This document shows positions 1 through 9,929 of a DNA stretch of 64,000 nucleotides, in pieces (the stretch's first letter is position 1; every line of letters begins with the position of its first letter). The notes beneath the pieces were generated by a model, which made no database searches, was not told where the DNA came from, and saw only the letters and a program-made list of their open reading frames with translations. This DNA is from Cycloclasticus sp. (GTDB lineage: Bacteria > Pseudomonadota > Gammaproteobacteria > Methylococcales > Cycloclasticaceae): assembly GCA_040743155.1 (NCBI GenBank), contig JBFLJU010000001.1:2477144-2541143 (forward strand), read 5' to 3'. A program made the translations under genes and the position numbers.

Positions 1-9
1 GGTCTAGAA

Positions 10-576
10 ATGGGTATTAAGTCAGATAGTTGGATTCGTCGTATGGCGCAAGAGAAACAAATGATTGAGCCGTTTGAATCACACCAAGTTCGAAATTCGG
101 ATGAAGGTCGAGTGATTTCTTACGGCACGTCGAGTTATGGTTACGATATTCGTTGTTCTGATGAATTTAAAATTTTCACGAACATCAACTCAGCGATCGT
201 TGACCCTAAAAACTTCGATGAAAACAGTTTTGTAGATATTAAGTCGGATGTTTGTATTATTCCGCCTAACTCTTTTGCCTTGGCCAGAACAGTGGAGTAC
301 TTACGAATTCCGCGTGATGTATTGACTATTTGTTTGGGAAAATCGACCTATGCACGTTGCGGCATTATTGTTAATGTCACCCCGTTAGAGCCTGAATGGG
401 AAGGGCACGTGACGTTGGAGTTTTCAAACACGACGCCGCTACCGGCAAAAATTTACGCTAACGAAGGCGTTGCGCAAATCTTATTTTTAGGTGCAGATGA
501 GATTTGTGAGACCTCGTATGGTGACCGCGGCGGTAAGTATCAAGGTCAAACGGGCGTCACACTGCCAAAGGCTTAA
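10..576 (+). CDS. dcd: dCTP deaminase
   Basis: Deaminates dCTP to dUTP, feeding dTMP synthesis in the cytoplasm. The 188-residue length matches the usual bacterial Dcd. Visible family motifs are SYGYDIR near residue 42, [10 protein letters not shown] near 110, the segment [16 protein letters not shown] holding the catalytic glutamate, and the C-terminal [12 protein letters not shown] that closes over the nucleotide. The gene begins only 9 bases into the window, so its promoter and any upstream operon partner cannot be seen. It converges on the DUF3108 gene with a 15-base gap. The trimeric dUTPase-like family assignment is firm. Confidence 0.97.
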   Translation: MGIKSDSWIRRMAQEKQMIEPFESHQVRNSDEGRVISYGTSSYGYDIRCSDEFKIFTNINSAIVDPKNFDENSFVDIKSDVCIIPPNSFALARTVEYLRIPRDVLTICLGKSTYARCGIIVNVTPLEPEWEGHVTLEFSNTTPLPAKIYANEGVAQILFLGADEICETSYGDRGGKYQGQTGVTLPKA

Positions 577-591
577 TCGTTTACAGCTAGA

Positions 592-1323
592 TTAATGTTC
601 AAATGTGACCGTCAATAGGCGCATTTCAAACGTGCCGTATTTTTTCTCGCGTTGGAGAAGTACCGGTAAGTAATGTAAGTCTTTGGCGCACCAATAATAA
701 GTTATTAGTGGTTTGTCGTCTTTTTTGCGGGCCAATTTAATGGTGTCATAAGAAGTCTTCCCTAGTTTGATTGTTTCGTTTCCTAGGTGGGAGAAGGTGT
801 ATGTTTTTAATCTTCCACCGTCTGCGATTTGATAGCTTAATGATTGCCCAGAGTCGTTTAAGTCCAGCATTAAAGCGACTTGCATTAGCGCCTTGTCTAG
901 CACGCCTTTTGTGAGAGGCAAGGTCCAGTCGTGTCCCTTTGAGGAATTAGTTAAGGTTAATTCTTGCCAGTTAAAGTGTAAGCCTATATTTCTTTGCTCA
1001 TCGCCCAGCGATTGTGCATATTGATAAGATAAGGGCCTGATATGTTCCTCGGTTAGTTCAAATAGGCTGGTTTCAAGTACGTCATCGTCACGAACGAAGG
1101 CGAGTAAGCCGCTGGTTTGAGTGGATGAGCTGAGCCGATACTGATTATTCGCTAAGGGCGTAACAGACAGCGAAACTCGACCAATTTCAACTTTATTATG
1201 ACTGAGTTTATATTCCGCCTTAAATATTGGTACTGAATGGTTGACCGCCAAAGCACCAGTGGAAGATAAAACAAAGAAGAGGCAGAGAAGACAAAGATCG
1301 AATTTTTTTAGCAACAAATTCAT
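592..1323 (-). CDS. DUF3108 periplasmic protein
   Basis: A 243-residue protein with an N-terminal hydrophobic signal segment ending near ALA at residues 24-26. The rest resembles the DUF3108 family, beta-rich periplasmic proteins of unknown function, with the hallmark phrase KAEYKLSHNKVEIGRVSLSV just after the signal. It starts 9 bases after purN ends and is probably the third gene of a purM-purN-DUF3108 transcript, an order seen in several gammaproteobacteria. No catalytic residues are recognised, and no function should be inferred beyond export. Confidence 0.85.
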   Translation of the reverse strand: MNLLLKKFDLCLLCLFFVLSSTGALAVNHSVPIFKAEYKLSHNKVEIGRVSLSVTPLANNQYRLSSSTQTSGLLAFVRDDDVLETSLFELTEEHIRPLSYQYAQSLGDEQRNIGLHFNWQELTLTNSSKGHDWTLPLTKGVLDKALMQVALMLDLNDSGQSLSYQIADGGRLKTYTFSHLGNETIKLGKTSYDTIKLARKKDDKPLITYYWCAKDLHYLPVLLQREKKYGTFEMRLLTVTFEH

Positions 1324-1332
1324 TTTTCTGGT

Positions 1333-1971
1333 TTACATATAATCCATTACTACGGGGCCGGCCATTTTTTTACCGTCCATGTAAACGTCATCGTCTTTGA
1401 GTTTGATCCGACCCTCAGCGAGCCAGCTAATGGCTGTTGGGTAAATCAGGTGTTCTTTGGTTTTAATGCGAAGTTCAAGGCTCTCGGGGCTATCGCTGGG
1501 TAAAACGGGAAGGCGCGCTTGCAGTACAACGGGGCCACCGTCTAGGTCAGAATTAACAAAATGTACACTGCTGCCATGCAAAGGTTCGCCATCATCCATC
1601 ACGCGTTGGTGTGTGTGCATGCCTTTATATTTTGGCAGTAGAGAAGGGTGAATGTTGATCAACTTACCATAATAATGATCGACAAACTTATCACTAAGAA
1701 TGCGCATAAAACCAGCTAAAACGACCAAATCTGGCTCGTATTGATCGATGAGTTTTTGTAAATCATGGTCAAAAGCTTCGCGTGAGGCGTAGCCAGTATG
1801 GTCTAGGACATGGGTTGGAATGGCCGCTTCTTCAGCGCGGCCTAAGCCCATGACGCCTGCTTTATTGCTAATGACGGCACTGATAGTGGCGGGCAAGCCA
1901 GTATCTATGATCGATTGTAGAGTGGTTCCTGAACCCGATAGTAAGACGATAATGCGGTAATCGGAGTGCAT
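1333..1971 (-). CDS. purN: phosphoribosylglycinamide formyltransferase
   Basis: Transfers a formyl group from 10-formyl-tetrahydrofolate to GAR, the third step of purine synthesis. The 212-residue protein shows the phosphate-binding GSGTTLQ loop near residue 13, the catalytic stretch NIHPSLLPKYKG with its Asn and His, and HFVNSDLDGGPVV with the conserved Asp. It lies 6 bases downstream of purM on the same strand, the classic purM-purN pair, so the two are surely co-transcribed. Length and motifs are normal. Confidence 0.97.
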   Translation of the reverse strand: MHSDYRIIVLLSGSGTTLQSIIDTGLPATISAVISNKAGVMGLGRAEEAAIPTHVLDHTGYASREAFDHDLQKLIDQYEPDLVVLAGFMRILSDKFVDHYYGKLINIHPSLLPKYKGMHTHQRVMDDGEPLHGSSVHFVNSDLDGGPVVLQARLPVLPSDSPESLELRIKTKEHLIYPTAISWLAEGRIKLKDDDVYMDGKKMAGPVVMDYM

Positions 1972-1977
1972 GACGGG

Positions 1978-3021
1978 TTATAGGTATTGAACCTTAGGCT
2001 CGCCATCCGCTTCAGCAATGTCGCCGATGATATACGCGGACTCGCCGCTTTCGGTTAGCTGTGCCATGACGGCCTCTACATTTTCTTTTGCGACACAAAC
2101 CACCATGCCGATGCCGCAGTTAAAGGTTTTAAGCATTTCCTCATCGCTAATATTGCCTTCTTCTTGTAACCAATCAAATAGGGCAAGCGTTGGCCAGCTA
2201 CCTAAGGTCACATTGGCAACGGTGTTGTCTGGTAATACGCGAGGTAGGTTCTCGGTGATGCCGCCGCCGGTAATATGGGCCAGTGCATGGATAGGCTGTT
2301 TGCTGATCAACTCAAGCAGCGACTTCACATAAATGCGAGTAGGCTCGAGTAAAACCTCTGCTAATGGTTTGTTATCCAAGGTTTGATCGAGGCTGTCTTG
2401 AAGCTCAATGACTTTCCGAATGAGAGAGTAACCGTTCGAATGTGCGCCAGATGAAGCGAGTCCGATTAAGACGTCGCCAACAGCAACGCTTGAGCCGTCG
2501 ATAATGTTGTCTTTCTCTGCAATGCCAACACTGAAGCCAGCTAAGTCGTAATCTTCGCCTTCATACATGCCAGGCATTTCGGCTGTCTCACCGCCAACTA
2601 AGGCAGCACCGGCTAATTCGCAGCCTTTACCGATGCCGGAAATAACATCGCTAGCGACATCCAGGTTCAGTTTGCCAGTTGCATAATAATCTAAAAAGAA
2701 CAGCGGTTCTGCGCCGGTGACGATGATGTCATTCACGCACATGGCCACTAAATCAATGCCAATGGTGTCGTGCTTGTTGAGCATCATAGCTAATTTTAGC
2801 TTGGTGCCAACGCCATCAGTGCCCGATACAAGCACAGGTTTTTTATAGCGATCGAGAGGCAGTTCAAATAAAGAACCAAAGCCACCAAGCCCAGACATGA
2901 CACCCGGTCGTTGAGTTCGCTTTGCAATGGGTTTAATCCGTTCTACGAGTTGCGCGCCAGCATCAATATCTACGCCAGCGTCTTTATAGCTTAAGCCGTT
3001 TTTCGAGTCGCTCAAAATCAA
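1978..3021 (-). CDS. purM: phosphoribosylformylglycinamidine cyclo-ligase (AIR synthetase)
   Basis: Closes the imidazole ring in step five of purine synthesis using ATP. The 347 residues match the family. Motifs include [14 protein letters not shown] near residue 67, [11 protein letters not shown] near 142, and a glycine-rich ATP-binding region [15 protein letters not shown] towards the C-terminus. It heads the purM-purN-DUF3108 cluster. The start is supported by an N-terminal [13 protein letters not shown] segment, which is the usual beginning of PurM. It is divergent from the DUF2066 gene. Confidence 0.98.
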   Translation of the reverse strand: MILSDSKNGLSYKDAGVDIDAGAQLVERIKPIAKRTQRPGVMSGLGGFGSLFELPLDRYKKPVLVSGTDGVGTKLKLAMMLNKHDTIGIDLVAMCVNDIIVTGAEPLFFLDYYATGKLNLDVASDVISGIGKGCELAGAALVGGETAEMPGMYEGEDYDLAGFSVGIAEKDNIIDGSSVAVGDVLIGLASSGAHSNGYSLIRKVIELQDSLDQTLDNKPLAEVLLEPTRIYVKSLLELISKQPIHALAHITGGGITENLPRVLPDNTVANVTLGSWPTLALFDWLQEEGNISDEEMLKTFNCGIGMVVCVAKENVEAVMAQLTESGESAYIIGDIAEADGEPKVQYL

Positions 3022-3128
3022 TTCTATTAGGTTGTAAAAAAGAGGATTATATCAGTTGAGTTAATTGTTGGCAGTAATAGGGCTAACTATATTATGCTAT
3101 GGCTTATGTTAATAAAGGTTGTTCAAGT

Positions 3129-4208
3129 GTGACGATACGTTTTTTGATTGGATTTTTGTTGCTTCTATTATCGCTGCCGCTATATGCAGTACAGCTAGAA
3201 GGCTTATACACTGCGTCAGTGGCTGTAGATGACCAGACGCAATCGACGCGTAGTGCGGCGATTGGATTGGCATTGAATAAAGTCGTGCAAAAGGTATCTG
3301 GCCGACGCAGTGCGCTGAGTAATGTCGCGTTACAGGCAGCATTGTCTAATGTAGGCTCATATGTCGAACAATTTCAATATAAACAAAGAGACGATGAGCC
3401 GGGCTATTGGCTGATTATTCGTTTCCAAAAAGCCGCTTTAGACCGTACCTTGCAACAGTTTGACGTGCCGGTTTGGGGCGGCAATAGGCCGGATATACTG
3501 TTATGGCTTGCGGTAGATGATGCTGAGCAGCGTTATATTGCTAGTACTGAATTGGATGGAGAAGTAGCTGAACTGGTTAAGCAACAAGCATTGGAGGCAG
3601 GTTTGGCGGTGACCTTGCCCTTGCTTGATTTGGCAGACCAAAGGGCCTTAAGTTTTAACGATGTGTGGGCTGGTTTTCCTGATCAGTTACGGCGTGCTTC
3701 GCAACGCTATAGCGTTAAGCAAGTGATGTTTGGCCGGCTTTTAAAAAGCAAGGGGGCTTGGCGACTTAACTGGACATTGATGAGCGAAGAAGGGCAAAAA
3801 GTGGGGCTTGAACAGTCAAACGATGTGGCCATTATTTTGCAGCAGACTTTTGCGCAAGTATCCGAGAGTTTGGCGGATATTTATGCGCCTTATGGCGTAA
3901 CGATGTTGGACCGCCAGCTGAGGATGGACGTGAGCGGTGTGAAAGATTTAACCCAATTTGTTCAGGTAACGAGTTATTTATCATCACTTGATATGGTGAA
4001 AAAACTGGCTTGGAATCAGCTGAATGATAATAAGGTTACATTGGAACTAACGATATCGGGTGATGTAACGGTGTTGAAAGATATTATTGCGTTGAATGAA
4101 GTGCTGATACCAGAATTTTTCCCAAGGGGCGTAACGCCTGTTCAGCTCGATATGTACGTAAATCCTAGTCAGCCGCCTGAGCCGACGCTCTATTATCGAG
4201 CCAACTAA
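3129..4208 (+). CDS. DUF2066 periplasmic or lipid-facing protein
   Basis: Belongs to the DUF2066 family, found beside purM in many gammaproteobacteria and of unknown function. I prefer the GTG start at 3129 over the in-frame ATG at 3099. An AAAGG ribosome-binding site lies at 3114-3118, and the GTG start gives a clean signal peptide (TIRFLIGFLLLLLSLPLYA) with cleavage near residue 21. The mature part begins VQLEGLYTASVAV, typical of the family. It is divergent from purM and ends exactly where the phosphatidyltransferase gene begins, suggesting co-transcription. The ATG start would add ten residues with no visible ribosome site. Confidence 0.82.
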   Translation: MTIRFLIGFLLLLLSLPLYAVQLEGLYTASVAVDDQTQSTRSAAIGLALNKVVQKVSGRRSALSNVALQAALSNVGSYVEQFQYKQRDDEPGYWLIIRFQKAALDRTLQQFDVPVWGGNRPDILLWLAVDDAEQRYIASTELDGEVAELVKQQALEAGLAVTLPLLDLADQRALSFNDVWAGFPDQLRRASQRYSVKQVMFGRLLKSKGAWRLNWTLMSEEGQKVGLEQSNDVAIILQQTFAQVSESLADIYAPYGVTMLDRQLRMDVSGVKDLTQFVQVTSYLSSLDMVKKLAWNQLNDNKVTLELTISGDVTVLKDIIALNEVLIPEFFPRGVTPVQLDMYVNPSQPPEPTLYYRAN

Positions 4209-4763
4209 ATGACCAGGAAGGATATACCTAATTTGATTAGTGGCATTAGGATAATTCTGGTGGTGCCAATTGTTTATTTGTTGCTAGGTGAGAACTATAA
4301 GATGGCGCTGGTGCTATTTATTGTTGCGGGTCTATCAGATGCGTTGGATGGTTTTTTAGCTAAGCGCTTTGGTTGGACTAGTCTGCTGGGGTCTTTTCTT
4401 GACCCTTTGGCTGACAAGCTATTACTCGTCTCTTGTTTTCTAGTTTGTGTGTTTACTGGGTTAGTGCCTGTTTGGTTGTTCGTGTTGATTTTGGTGCGTG
4501 ACTTAATTGTTGCGTTTGGCGCATTGGCATACCATTTTATGTTTGAAGAGTTTCATGGCTCACCACCGTTTTCCAGTAAATTAAATACCACGTTTCAAAT
4601 CATTTATTTGGTGATGTTAATATCAAGCCAAGGCATTATTAATATACCGGCAAACTGGATAGAGTTCGTGCTGTATTCGGTTGCGGCAACGACCGCTATT
4701 AGTGGTTTAGAATATATTTGGGTTTGGGGTTTGAAGGCTTGGGACATTAAAGTTAAGGGTTAG
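4209..4763 (+). CDS. CDP-alcohol phosphatidyltransferase family membrane protein
   Basis: An integral-membrane enzyme of 184 residues that should move a phosphatidyl group from CDP-diacylglycerol to an alcohol. The family signature is clear: DALDGFLAKRFG followed by GSFLDPLADK supplies the acidic residues that hold the metal. Several hydrophobic segments span the rest. The start codon directly follows the DUF2066 stop, and the PerM-like gene follows after one base. It is the size of PgsA, but the substrate (glycerol phosphate or other) cannot be told from sequence alone, so no symbol is given. Confidence 0.88.
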   Translation: MTRKDIPNLISGIRIILVVPIVYLLLGENYKMALVLFIVAGLSDALDGFLAKRFGWTSLLGSFLDPLADKLLLVSCFLVCVFTGLVPVWLFVLILVRDLIVAFGALAYHFMFEEFHGSPPFSSKLNTTFQIIYLVMLISSQGIINIPANWIEFVLYSVAATTAISGLEYIWVWGLKAWDIKVKG

Positions 4764-4764
4764 C

Positions 4765-5814
4765 ATGGGTAACGAGAATAATAAATACGGTTTGATTTTT
4801 ATTGCCTTGGTAGGCGTTATTTACCTGCTGTCGCCTATTTTGATGCCGTTTTTAAGTGCAGCGCTCTTGGCTTACTTGGGTAATCCAGTTGTGGATTGGC
4901 TAGAGAAAAATAAATGGCACCGGACTCTGGCGGTGACGTTAGTTTTTGCCATTATCTTTACGAGCTTAACGACGGTTGTCATCATTCTGCTGCCGCTAAT
5001 AGAGCAGCAAGTCTCAGCGTTAATAGAAAAAGTACCGGCCATTATTGGTTGGGCTAAAGAAATAGCCTTGCCTTGGTTGCAACTGCGCTTAAGTGTGTTT
5101 GGCCAAGTTGATAGTGATAAGTTACAGCAAACATTACAAGAAAATATCGGTGGGGCCGGCAGTGTTTTAGCGAGTGTGTTCGGCTCTATCAGCTCATCGG
5201 GGATGGCGCTTTTGTCTGGCTTGGCTAATATTGTATTGGTCCCCGTCGTTACGTTTTATTTTCTGCGAGATTGGAATGCCATGGTTGCAAAAACACATGA
5301 TACGTTTCCTCGTCGAATGGAAGGAAAGCTAACGGCAATTACGCAGGAAGTTGATTCTGTTTTAGGAGCCTTTTTTAAAGGACAAGTTCTGGTGATGATA
5401 AGTTTGGCGATTATTTATTATGCGGGGCTTTCTTTGGCGGGTTTGGAGTTCGCCTTGTTGATTGGTTTGTTGATTGGGCTGGTCAGCTTTGTACCGTATT
5501 TAGGCCTAATTATCGGCGTCGTTTTGGCCTGCGCCGCATCTATTTTTCAGCTCCATGATGCCAGTGGCTTATTGCCAATACTAATAGTGTTTGGCGTGGC
5601 CCAAATGTTAGAAAGCGTTGTGTTAACGCCGATATTGGTTGGCGATAAGATCGGGCTGCACCCAGTCGCTGTTATTTTTTCGGTGATGGCTGGCGGACAA
5701 TTGTTTGGTTTTACGGGTGTTTTATTGGCGTTACCGGTCGCGGCAGTTTTATTGGTACTACTGCGGCATGCTAATAAGCAATATAAAGAGAGCGAGTTGT
5801 ATACGAATACATAA
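4765..5814 (+). CDS. AI-2E transporter / PerM family membrane protein
   Basis: A 349-residue polytopic protein of the AI-2E family exporter superfamily (PerM, YdiK, TqsA). Hydrophobic segments occupy residues 8-40 and 58-82 and most of 145-335, with the family's long amphipathic region in between. Conserved glycine-rich phrases such as GLLIGLVSFVPYLGLIIG are visible. It is the last gene of the DUF2066-phosphatidyltransferase-PerM run and is followed at once by a strong bidirectional terminator. Members act as autoinducer exporters or sodium/proton antiporters; which applies here is unknown. Confidence 0.88.
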   Translation: MGNENNKYGLIFIALVGVIYLLSPILMPFLSAALLAYLGNPVVDWLEKNKWHRTLAVTLVFAIIFTSLTTVVIILLPLIEQQVSALIEKVPAIIGWAKEIALPWLQLRLSVFGQVDSDKLQQTLQENIGGAGSVLASVFGSISSSGMALLSGLANIVLVPVVTFYFLRDWNAMVAKTHDTFPRRMEGKLTAITQEVDSVLGAFFKGQVLVMISLAIIYYAGLSLAGLEFALLIGLLIGLVSFVPYLGLIIGVVLACAASIFQLHDASGLLPILIVFGVAQMLESVVLTPILVGDKIGLHPVAVIFSVMAGGQLFGFTGVLLALPVAAVLLVLLRHANKQYKESELYTNT

Positions 5815-5815
5815 A

Positions 5816-5841
5816 AAAAGGCGCCTAGAAAGGCGCCTTTT
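5816..5841. terminator. bidirectional intrinsic terminator between PerM-like gene and sodB
   Basis: An 11-bp perfect stem (AAAAGGCGCCT at 5816-5826 and its complement at 5831-5841) with an AGAA loop. It has A-runs on the left and T-runs on the right, so it can end transcripts from both convergent genes. Confidence 0.93.
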
Positions 5842-5860
5842 TTATCGTAATAAGCAGTGA

Positions 5861-6433
5861 CTATAGGTTTTGTGCAACAAAGTCCCAGTTCACTAAAGCC
5901 CAAAACTTGTCCATGTAAGCAGGACGAGCGTTGCGGCAATCGATGTAATAAGCGTGTTCCCAAACATCGCAAGTTAGTAAAGGAGTTTGTCCCGATGTTA
6001 ATGGCGTACCTGCATTGCTAGTTTGAACAATTTCAAGTTTGCCGTCAGCATTTTTAACTAACCAGCACCAGCCAGCGCCAAATAAATTGATTGATTTGTC
6101 TGTGAATTCAGCTTTGAATGCGTCAACAGAGCCATAAGCTTCGTTAATAGCGGCTAGTAAATCGCCAGTTGCTTCTGTGCTGTTAGGTGTTAAGCAATTC
6201 CAGTAAAACGTGTGGTTCCAGATTTGCGCAGCATTGTTGAAAACAGGGCCAGAAGAGTTTTTAACGATATCTTCAAGGCTTGAGTTTTCGAACTCTGTTC
6301 CAGGGATAAGGCCGTTAAGTTTAGTGACGTATGTTGCGTGATGTTTGCCGTGATGAAATTCAAGAGTTTCTTGAGAAATATGTGGTGCTAATGCGTCAAT
6401 TGCATAAGGTAGAACAGGTAATTCATGTGCCAT
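5861..6433 (-). CDS. sodB: iron superoxide dismutase
   Basis: Converts superoxide to peroxide and oxygen in the cytoplasm. The 190-residue protein carries the four metal ligands: His27 in LEFHHGKHH, His in WNHTFYW, and Asp and His in [17 protein letters not shown]. The AAQIWNH segment with a glutamine points to the iron form rather than manganese. It is transcribed alone, convergent with the PerM-like gene. No clear Fur box was found in the 170 bases upstream, though this was only searched by eye. Confidence 0.97.
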   Translation of the reverse strand: MAHELPVLPYAIDALAPHISQETLEFHHGKHHATYVTKLNGLIPGTEFENSSLEDIVKNSSGPVFNNAAQIWNHTFYWNCLTPNSTEATGDLLAAINEAYGSVDAFKAEFTDKSINLFGAGWCWLVKNADGKLEIVQTSNAGTPLTSGQTPLLTCDVWEHAYYIDCRNARPAYMDKFWALVNWDFVAQNL

Positions 6434-6563
6434 GATAGTTGAGCCTTTTGTGGTTAAGTTATGCGCTAAGCGCGTTAAAAAATTGACCGTTTAAGATAGT
6501 GCTGTTAGGAATAAAAAGCAATATATTCTTGACGTTAAAGGAGTGTCAAATAATAGAACGAAA

Positions 6564-6585
6564 CGGGCCTAGTAAATCAAGCCCG
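6564..6585 (-). terminator. possible weak terminator after the mscS gene
   Basis: A short GC stem (CGGGC at 6564-6568, GCCCG at 6581-6585) lies 20 bases past the mscS stop. On the minus strand it is followed by GTTTCGTT, only a partial T-run. It may end the mscS transcript before sodB. Confidence 0.4.
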
Positions 6586-6604
6586 CAATAATATCGCTCG
6601 GTTG

Positions 6605-7441
6605 CTATTGTTTGTCACAAGTTGCGCTGTGCAAGTGAATGTCTTGTTGTGGGTATGGGATGCTAATACCTTCGTCATCAAATCGCAGTTTGATGCTTTC
6701 AAGCAAGTCGAAGTGTACACCCCAGTAATCGGCAGAGTTGACCCACGGGCGTACGGCAAAATTCACACTACTATCCGCTAGTTCAAGCAAGCCAATAGTG
6801 GGCGCAGGGTCTTTTAGAATCCGCTCATCGTTTTGCATGAGCTCATCTAAAATTGATTTGGCTTTTTTTATGTCATCGTCATAGCCGATGCCAATAACTA
6901 GGTCGATACGGCGAGTGGGTTTGCTTGAATAATTAACAATATTCCCGCCCATTAAGGCGTCATTCGGGATGATGATGGTTTTGTTGTCCCCAGTACGTAG
7001 CACGGTATTAAATATGTGAACCTCTTCCACGATGCCAGAAACGCCAGCGCCTTCGATAAAATCGCCCTGTTTGAACGGGCGGAAGATGATCATTAACACG
7101 CCGGCCGCAAAATTGGACAATGAGCCTTGAAGTGCTAGGCCAATAGCAAGGCCTGCAGCACCTAATATGGCGATGAAGGAAGTGGTTTGAATGCCCAGCT
7201 GGCCAAGAGCAGCAATGATAATGAAGGCGAGTAGAGCGGCATAAACTATATTCGTGGTAAACGAAATTAGAATAGGGTCAGATTTGCCCTTTGACATTGT
7301 CCTAGTAATGCCGGACCTAACGATATTCGCTACCATTTTACCGATAATAAATATTGCGAGCGCAGCGATTACTTTAAGTCCATAAACGGTCAGTAATTCT
7401 TGAATTTGTTTGAGGGCGTCTTCGGATAGTAAATTTTCCAT
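6605..7441 (-). CDS. mscS: small-conductance mechanosensitive channel
   Basis: An inner-membrane channel that opens under tension to release solutes on osmotic downshock. The length of 278 residues is that of the short MscS subfamily. Three hydrophobic segments are followed by the glycine/alanine-patterned pore helix GAAGLAIGLALQGSLSNFA near residue 95. Next comes the beta domain with FKQGDFIEGAGVSG and TIIIPNDALMGG, all hallmark MscS phrases. It lies 30 bases downstream of the DUF4197 gene on the same strand, so the two may share a transcript. Confidence 0.94.
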   Translation of the reverse strand: MENLLSEDALKQIQELLTVYGLKVIAALAIFIIGKMVANIVRSGITRTMSKGKSDPILISFTTNIVYAALLAFIIIAALGQLGIQTTSFIAILGAAGLAIGLALQGSLSNFAAGVLMIIFRPFKQGDFIEGAGVSGIVEEVHIFNTVLRTGDNKTIIIPNDALMGGNIVNYSSKPTRRIDLVIGIGYDDDIKKAKSILDELMQNDERILKDPAPTIGLLELADSSVNFAVRPWVNSADYWGVHFDLLESIKLRFDDEGISIPYPQQDIHLHSATCDKQ

Positions 7442-7471
7442 TTCAATATCTCTTTTTAATGTAGGTAAAGT

Positions 7472-8218
7472 TTAAGGGGTGAATACCTTCTTTAATAAAT
7501 CTGTTGTTCGCGCAGCTGGGTTTTCACGAATCAGTTTTTCTTGTTCTGCAATGCGTATGAACATGGCGTCTACTGCTTTTTGTGCGACGAAGGTATCAAG
7601 ATCAGGTGATTGCGAGGCGAGCATGTCACCTAGTGAGCCAGAGTGGGTAATTAATAATTTGTAACTTGATGTAACCCCGGATGTATCGGTTGCTTGTTTT
7701 ACGATGGGCAGGAATTTTGCTAATAATTTCTCTGCGTTATGCTGCTTAAAATATTCGGTTGCTGCGTCGTCTGCGCCATTTAGGATTTTTGCAGCGTCAT
7801 CAATGCTCATTTGTTGGATGCTGTTGGAAAAGATAGTTGCAGCTTCAGGCGCGGCTCGTTCTGCTGCCCTGTTGAGGGTGGTCTGGAAGTTATCAACCAA
7901 ATTACCTTGGCCAAGCAGCCTCAGTGAAGAAGCAATGGCTTGTAGGCTGTTTGGGATGGGAACTTTTACATCGGCACTATTTAAGAAGCCGCCGTCAGTA
8001 CTTAAGTTTGTAACTGCAATACTGGTTCCTTTCTCAAGTGCTTGTTTAAGTCCGGCAATAACATCGGTGCTGCTGAGGTTTGTAGGTAATTGAGTGGACG
8101 TTGGAAGCGCCAGTTTGTTTACGTCGATGTCTTTAATAAAGTCGAGAAACCCAGCGTTAACAATCGGTGTGCTTAGTAAAGCTGTAACGAAGATAGTTCG
8201 TTTTAGTAGGTGATGCAT
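7472..8218 (-). CDS. DUF4197 domain protein
   Basis: A 248-residue exported protein of the DUF4197 family, whose function is unknown. A signal peptide covers roughly residues 1-22 (cleavage after VNA). The family phrases GLKQALEKGTSIAVTNLS and VKVPIPNSL are present, and the C-terminal half is rich in alanine and predicted helical. An AGGAG site sits just upstream of the start. The nearest neighbours, mscS downstream and hda upstream, give no hint of function. Confidence 0.85.
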   Translation of the reverse strand: MHHLLKRTIFVTALLSTPIVNAGFLDFIKDIDVNKLALPTSTQLPTNLSSTDVIAGLKQALEKGTSIAVTNLSTDGGFLNSADVKVPIPNSLQAIASSLRLLGQGNLVDNFQTTLNRAAERAAPEAATIFSNSIQQMSIDDAAKILNGADDAATEYFKQHNAEKLLAKFLPIVKQATDTSGVTSSYKLLITHSGSLGDMLASQSPDLDTFVAQKAVDAMFIRIAEQEKLIRENPAARTTDLLKKVFTP

Positions 8219-8293
8219 ATAAAACTCCTTTTATTATGAAGACGGTATCATATTTACATAAGCTGAACGCGAACTTAACCGCGCACATGTTGC

Positions 8294-8983
8294 TTACATG
8301 TGGCTTGAAAGAGTTGCCTTCAAAAAGGGGATCGTTAGTTTTCGCTGAGCGGCAAGGCTAGCTTGGTCTAATTGGTTTAGCAGACTCCATAAGGTATCTA
8401 AATCACGGGGAAAGTGGGTGATTAAATAATTTGCCGTATCGTTGTTTAGCTCCAAACCAAGCTTATGAGCACGTGTTTGCAACGCTTTCAAGGTGCTTTC
8501 GTCGCTCAAGGTTAAGAGGTTGAGTGGTAGTCCGCTGTTAAGGCGGCTTTTTAAGTCGTTCAGTATTATTTGAGCCTGCTGAGGTGAGGCGGTTGAGCTG
8601 ACGATTAACCGCCCGCCAGCTTGTTTGATTTGGTTGAAGATGTTGAACAGTGCCTCTTCCCAATCGGTTTTTCCATAAAGGCTGTCAATATCATCGATAC
8701 AGACTACGCCGACGTTTGCCATGCCCTCTAGAATTTGAGGTGAGGTAGTGAGCAGTTCCTTTGATGGTAGGTAGCTGGCGGTGCCACCAAGTTGAGTTTG
8801 GTGTTGGCAAGTAGATTGCAATAAATGAGTTTTGCCTGTGCCTGTCGCGCCCCAAAGAAAAACAAAAAGCTCGTTGGTGTTTTTTAATGAATCAACGATA
8901 AGTTGGTTTTCGGTCGCAATAAAATTCCCAAAATTAAAGTCTTCATGTAACTTGAAGGGTAGCGGAAGTTGCGGGTGCATCAA
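8294..8983 (-). CDS. hda: DnaA regulatory inactivator Hda
   Basis: A DnaA-like AAA+ protein that, with the sliding clamp, stimulates ATP hydrolysis by DnaA and prevents re-initiation of replication. The 229 residues include the clamp-binding N-terminus QLPLPF, Walker A GATGTGKTH near residue 45, Walker B VVCIDDID, and the arginine-finger region of the AAA+ fold. It lacks the DNA-binding domain of DnaA, as expected. The start overlaps the end of the DUF2069 gene by four bases, indicating translational coupling in the arsC-wrbA-DUF2069-hda run. Confidence 0.95.
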   Translation of the reverse strand: MMHPQLPLPFKLHEDFNFGNFIATENQLIVDSLKNTNELFVFLWGATGTGKTHLLQSTCQHQTQLGGTASYLPSKELLTTSPQILEGMANVGVVCIDDIDSLYGKTDWEEALFNIFNQIKQAGGRLIVSSTASPQQAQIILNDLKSRLNSGLPLNLLTLSDESTLKALQTRAHKLGLELNNDTANYLITHFPRDLDTLWSLLNQLDQASLAAQRKLTIPFLKATLSSHM

Positions 8984-9333
8984 TGTTTGCTGACGTGACG
9001 AATATACAGTGACGCACTAAAGAACACGGTCAAGCTGATAATGATTTCAATAATGCCTAAGAGCCTTGTTGATGAGCCGGCGAAGGCTTCCATCGTGCCG
9101 TGTATAAAGTACAGTAAACTGAGGTAAGCGGCCCAATTTACCGGTTTTTCTCGCCCATGTAACACGCCCATCAAGGGTAGCAATAGCGGCACTACGCAAA
9201 CAATGAGGACTAGAGCAATGGGGAAGGACTGCGGTGGAACCAATACGGTAATCCAAGCAGTAATAAAACCAATTAAGCCAAGATAGCTTAATAATTGCAG
9301 CCAATAGGCGGCTTTTTTGCCAGGTAGTTTCAT
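8980..9333 (-). CDS. DUF2069 small membrane protein
   Basis: A 117-residue protein with about four hydrophobic segments and short charged loops (HGREKPVN near the middle). This matches the DUF2069 family, which is typically found between wrbA and hda in gammaproteobacteria. Function is unknown. It overlaps hda by four bases and starts two bases after wrbA ends, so it is in the middle of one transcript. Confidence 0.88.
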   Translation of the reverse strand: MKLPGKKAAYWLQLLSYLGLIGFITAWITVLVPPQSFPIALVLIVCVVPLLLPLMGVLHGREKPVNWAAYLSLLYFIHGTMEAFAGSSTRLLGIIEIIISLTVFFSASLYIRHVSKH

Positions 9334-9335
9334 AG

Positions 9336-9929
<594 letters not shown>
